This document shows positions 4,398 through 5,703 of a stretch of DNA of 5,703 nt, piece by piece. The notes beneath the pieces are model-generated. The model ran no database searches. It was given only the letters and a program-made list of their open reading frames with translations, and was not told the origin of the DNA. Made by a program: the position numbers and the translations under genes. This stretch comes from Ruminococcaceae bacterium UBA6857 (lineage in GTDB: Bacteria; Bacillota; Clostridia; Oscillospirales; Acutalibacteraceae). The DNA lies in assembly GCA_002451715.1 (NCBI GenBank), contig DKDD01000183.1, positions 1 through 5,703 on the forward strand, read 5' to 3'. How positions within the stretch are numbered: position 1 is the first letter of the stretch; each line of letters opens with the position of its first letter.

Positions 4398-5703
4398 TTA
4401 TTTTGAAGCCGTAACTCCGTCACGTTTTGCAATAAAGTCTTGAATTTGCTGCTTGATTTCTTTTTTGTCAAGTTTATAGAAGAGCATCGGAATCATGCTC
4501 AGTCCCGTGCAAAGGCCGGGAACAAACCAGTAAGCCGCCATAACAATATTCTTCATTTGCGGTGTGACTTCTGCAAACGTCATTGTTCCGACATAGCCGG
4601 AAAGACCGACGATGAAAATGCCGACCGCAACCGAAAATGCATTCGCAAGTTTGAAAGAAAGGCTGAGGACGGAATACTGAATACCCTCAGTGCGCTTTCC
4701 TGTTGTCATTTCGCGATAGTCAACCGAATCGGAAAGCATGATGAGCGGGGCAAAACCGTGAGGTCCGAACATGAAGTTGATTACGAACTGACCGAGAAGA
4801 ATGCCCCAAAGCGAACGGAACCATTCCGGACCGAAAGCAAAGAGGAAGTAATATCCCATTGCAACAATTGCGCCGTATACGCCGAAAATCATGAAAGTCT
4901 TTTTAACGCCGAGCTTTTTGGAAATTACCGGAGTAAGAACAACGGAAAGGGTTGACGGAATTGCTGCGCCGATTCCGAGAATAATCGGAAGATTTTCGCC
5001 GGCAAGAGTGATTCCGAGACCGGGAATCGTAACTTCGTCAAGAAGAACCGCCGAAGCCTGAACGCCGATGCTGACCGCCATGTTTCTTCCGAAACCGAGC
5101 ATGTTGACAAGGAAGATTATCATGAGCGGTTTGTTTGAAACAAGTTCGGAAAACATTTCTTTAAAGCCCATTTTGTTCGGCTCGCTCTTAACAACTTCTT
5201 TTGAAAAGCGAACCATAAGGGCTGTAACGATAATTGCAAAAATGCCCATTGCTATTGCCGAAATTATGTATTCCTTTTTCGTGATAACGGCAGAGCCGGT
5301 GAGCATGCAGATTACGGGAACAACAAGGTTCGGTGCAACAAGGGCAAGCGATTTGAGCATGTTTGCAATTCCGGCGCAGGTGTTCTTTTCGTCGCTTGAG
5401 GGGCTGAGAACCGCAAGCATACCTTGACTCGGAATGTCCGCAAAGCTCATTGAAATGTTCCAAAGAACGGTTGTAACGGTGATGTAAGCGTATTTTGCAA
5501 CATCGCTTTTAAAGTCAATTGCAATGAACATAATCGTTGTGATGAGAGCAAAAGGAACAATACTCATCGCAATAAAAGGCCGCATCTTTCCTGATTTAAA
5601 GTGAGCTGAGTCAATGATGTTTCCGATGATTGGGTCGGCAAACGAGCTGATGATTTTTGCAACAAGAATGATTACCGCGCATTTTGTGAGGTCTGCGGCA
5701 AGA
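4398..5703 (-). CDS. GPH-family (MelB-like) sugar:cation symporter, N-terminus cut by right edge
   Basis: The minus-strand frame stays open from the window edge (codons from 5702) to TAA at 4400-4398, giving 434 visible residues. This is nearly full length for the glycoside-pentoside-hexuronide:cation symporter family, with perhaps 20-40 N-terminal residues missing. An ATG at 5585 is internal: the residues before it include FADPIIGNIID and SGKMRPF, the family signature joining helices 2 and 3. The cytoplasmic loop DSVDYREMTTGKRTEG (visible residues 325-340), followed by a KLANAF-type helix, is the second signature. About eleven hydrophobic segments are visible, consistent with twelve in the whole protein. 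The family imports sugars with Na+ or H+. The substrate cannot be read from the sequence and no sugar enzyme is in view. Its promoter lies outside the window. Confidence 0.9.
   Translation of the reverse strand, partial: LAADLTKCAVIILVAKIISSFADPIIGNIIDSAHFKSGKMRPFIAMSIVPFALITTIMFIAIDFKSDVAKYAYITVTTVLWNISMSFADIPSQGMLAVLSPSSDEKNTCAGIANMLKSLALVAPNLVVPVICMLTGSAVITKKEYIISAIAMGIFAIIVTALMVRFSKEVVKSEPNKMGFKEMFSELVSNKPLMIIFLVNMLGFGRNMAVSIGVQASAVLLDEVTIPGLGITLAGENLPIILGIGAAIPSTLSVVLTPVISKKLGVKKTFMIFGVYGAIVAMGYYFLFAFGPEWFRSLWGILLGQFVINFMFGPHGFAPLIMLSDSVDYREMTTGKRTEGIQYSVLSLSFKLANAFSVAVGIFIVGLSGYVGTMTFAEVTPQMKNIVMAAYWFVPGLCTGLSMIPMLFYKLDKKEIKQQIQDFIAKRDGVTASK

Noticed and set aside
4440..4955. Plus-strand 171-codon open frame opposite the symporter gene
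   Set aside because: It is antisense to a gene with clear GPH signatures; the translation is rich in His, Arg, Asn and Cys with no domain, and no ribosome site is seen.
4398..5585. Symporter gene taken as complete from ATG 5585
   Set aside because: The frame continues open to the window edge and the upstream residues contain the family's DP-x-x-G and GK-x-RP signature, so the ATG is internal.

Overview
The window reads as chromosome of a low-to-medium GC Firmicute, most likely a gut-type clostridium (Oscillospiraceae or a relative). The basis is strong AAGGAGG/GGAGGTG ribosome sites, sigma-A-like promoters ending in TATAAT, T-run terminators, an MgtE with clostridial features and a melibiose-type (GPH) sugar symporter. 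The organism assignment is inference.

Layout. (1) Bases 2-253 are the C-terminal end of a DDE transposase, probably IS1634/IS4-like. Its last codons recur as a degenerate in-frame copy just past the stop, and a terminator follows at 340-373. (2) A short control region holds a perfect 18-bp palindrome (379-396) 3 bp upstream of a good promoter (400-427). (3) A compact three-gene operon runs from 467 to 2670: a flavin-binding PNPOx-like domain fused to a 2[4Fe-4S] ferredoxin domain, a zinc-type macrodomain (ADP-ribosyl hydrolase class), and a class M sirtuin (SirTM, a protein ADP-ribosyltransferase). The genes are 1 nt apart and then overlapping by 56 nt. (4) A new promoter (2678-2706) starts 7 nt after the sirtuin stop and drives a leader of about 240 nt. 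This leader has a 28-codon ORF with a near-ideal ribosome site, a duplicated CCGCC(G/A)TTTGTA element and several small hairpins, one with a T-run. (5) mgtE (2953-4350), a magnesium channel, follows. (6) A strong bidirectional terminator separates it from a convergent GPH-family sugar:cation symporter (minus strand, N-terminus cut by the right edge).

How the genes may work together. The sirtuin writes ADP-ribose from NAD+ onto a protein and the macrodomain removes it, so the pair forms a reversible switch. In the described staphylococcal and streptococcal versions the target is a lipoylated GcvH-like carrier encoded in the same operon with a lipoate ligase. Neither is present here. Their place is taken by a flavin/iron-sulfur redox protein, which suggests a redox-linked variant in which that protein is the partner, sensor or target. 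The mgtE unit is transcribed separately; its leader looks like an attenuator that I cannot match to the known M-box magnesium riboswitch. The two best candidates for something undescribed are the redox/ADP-ribosylation operon with its palindromic operator and the mgtE leader.
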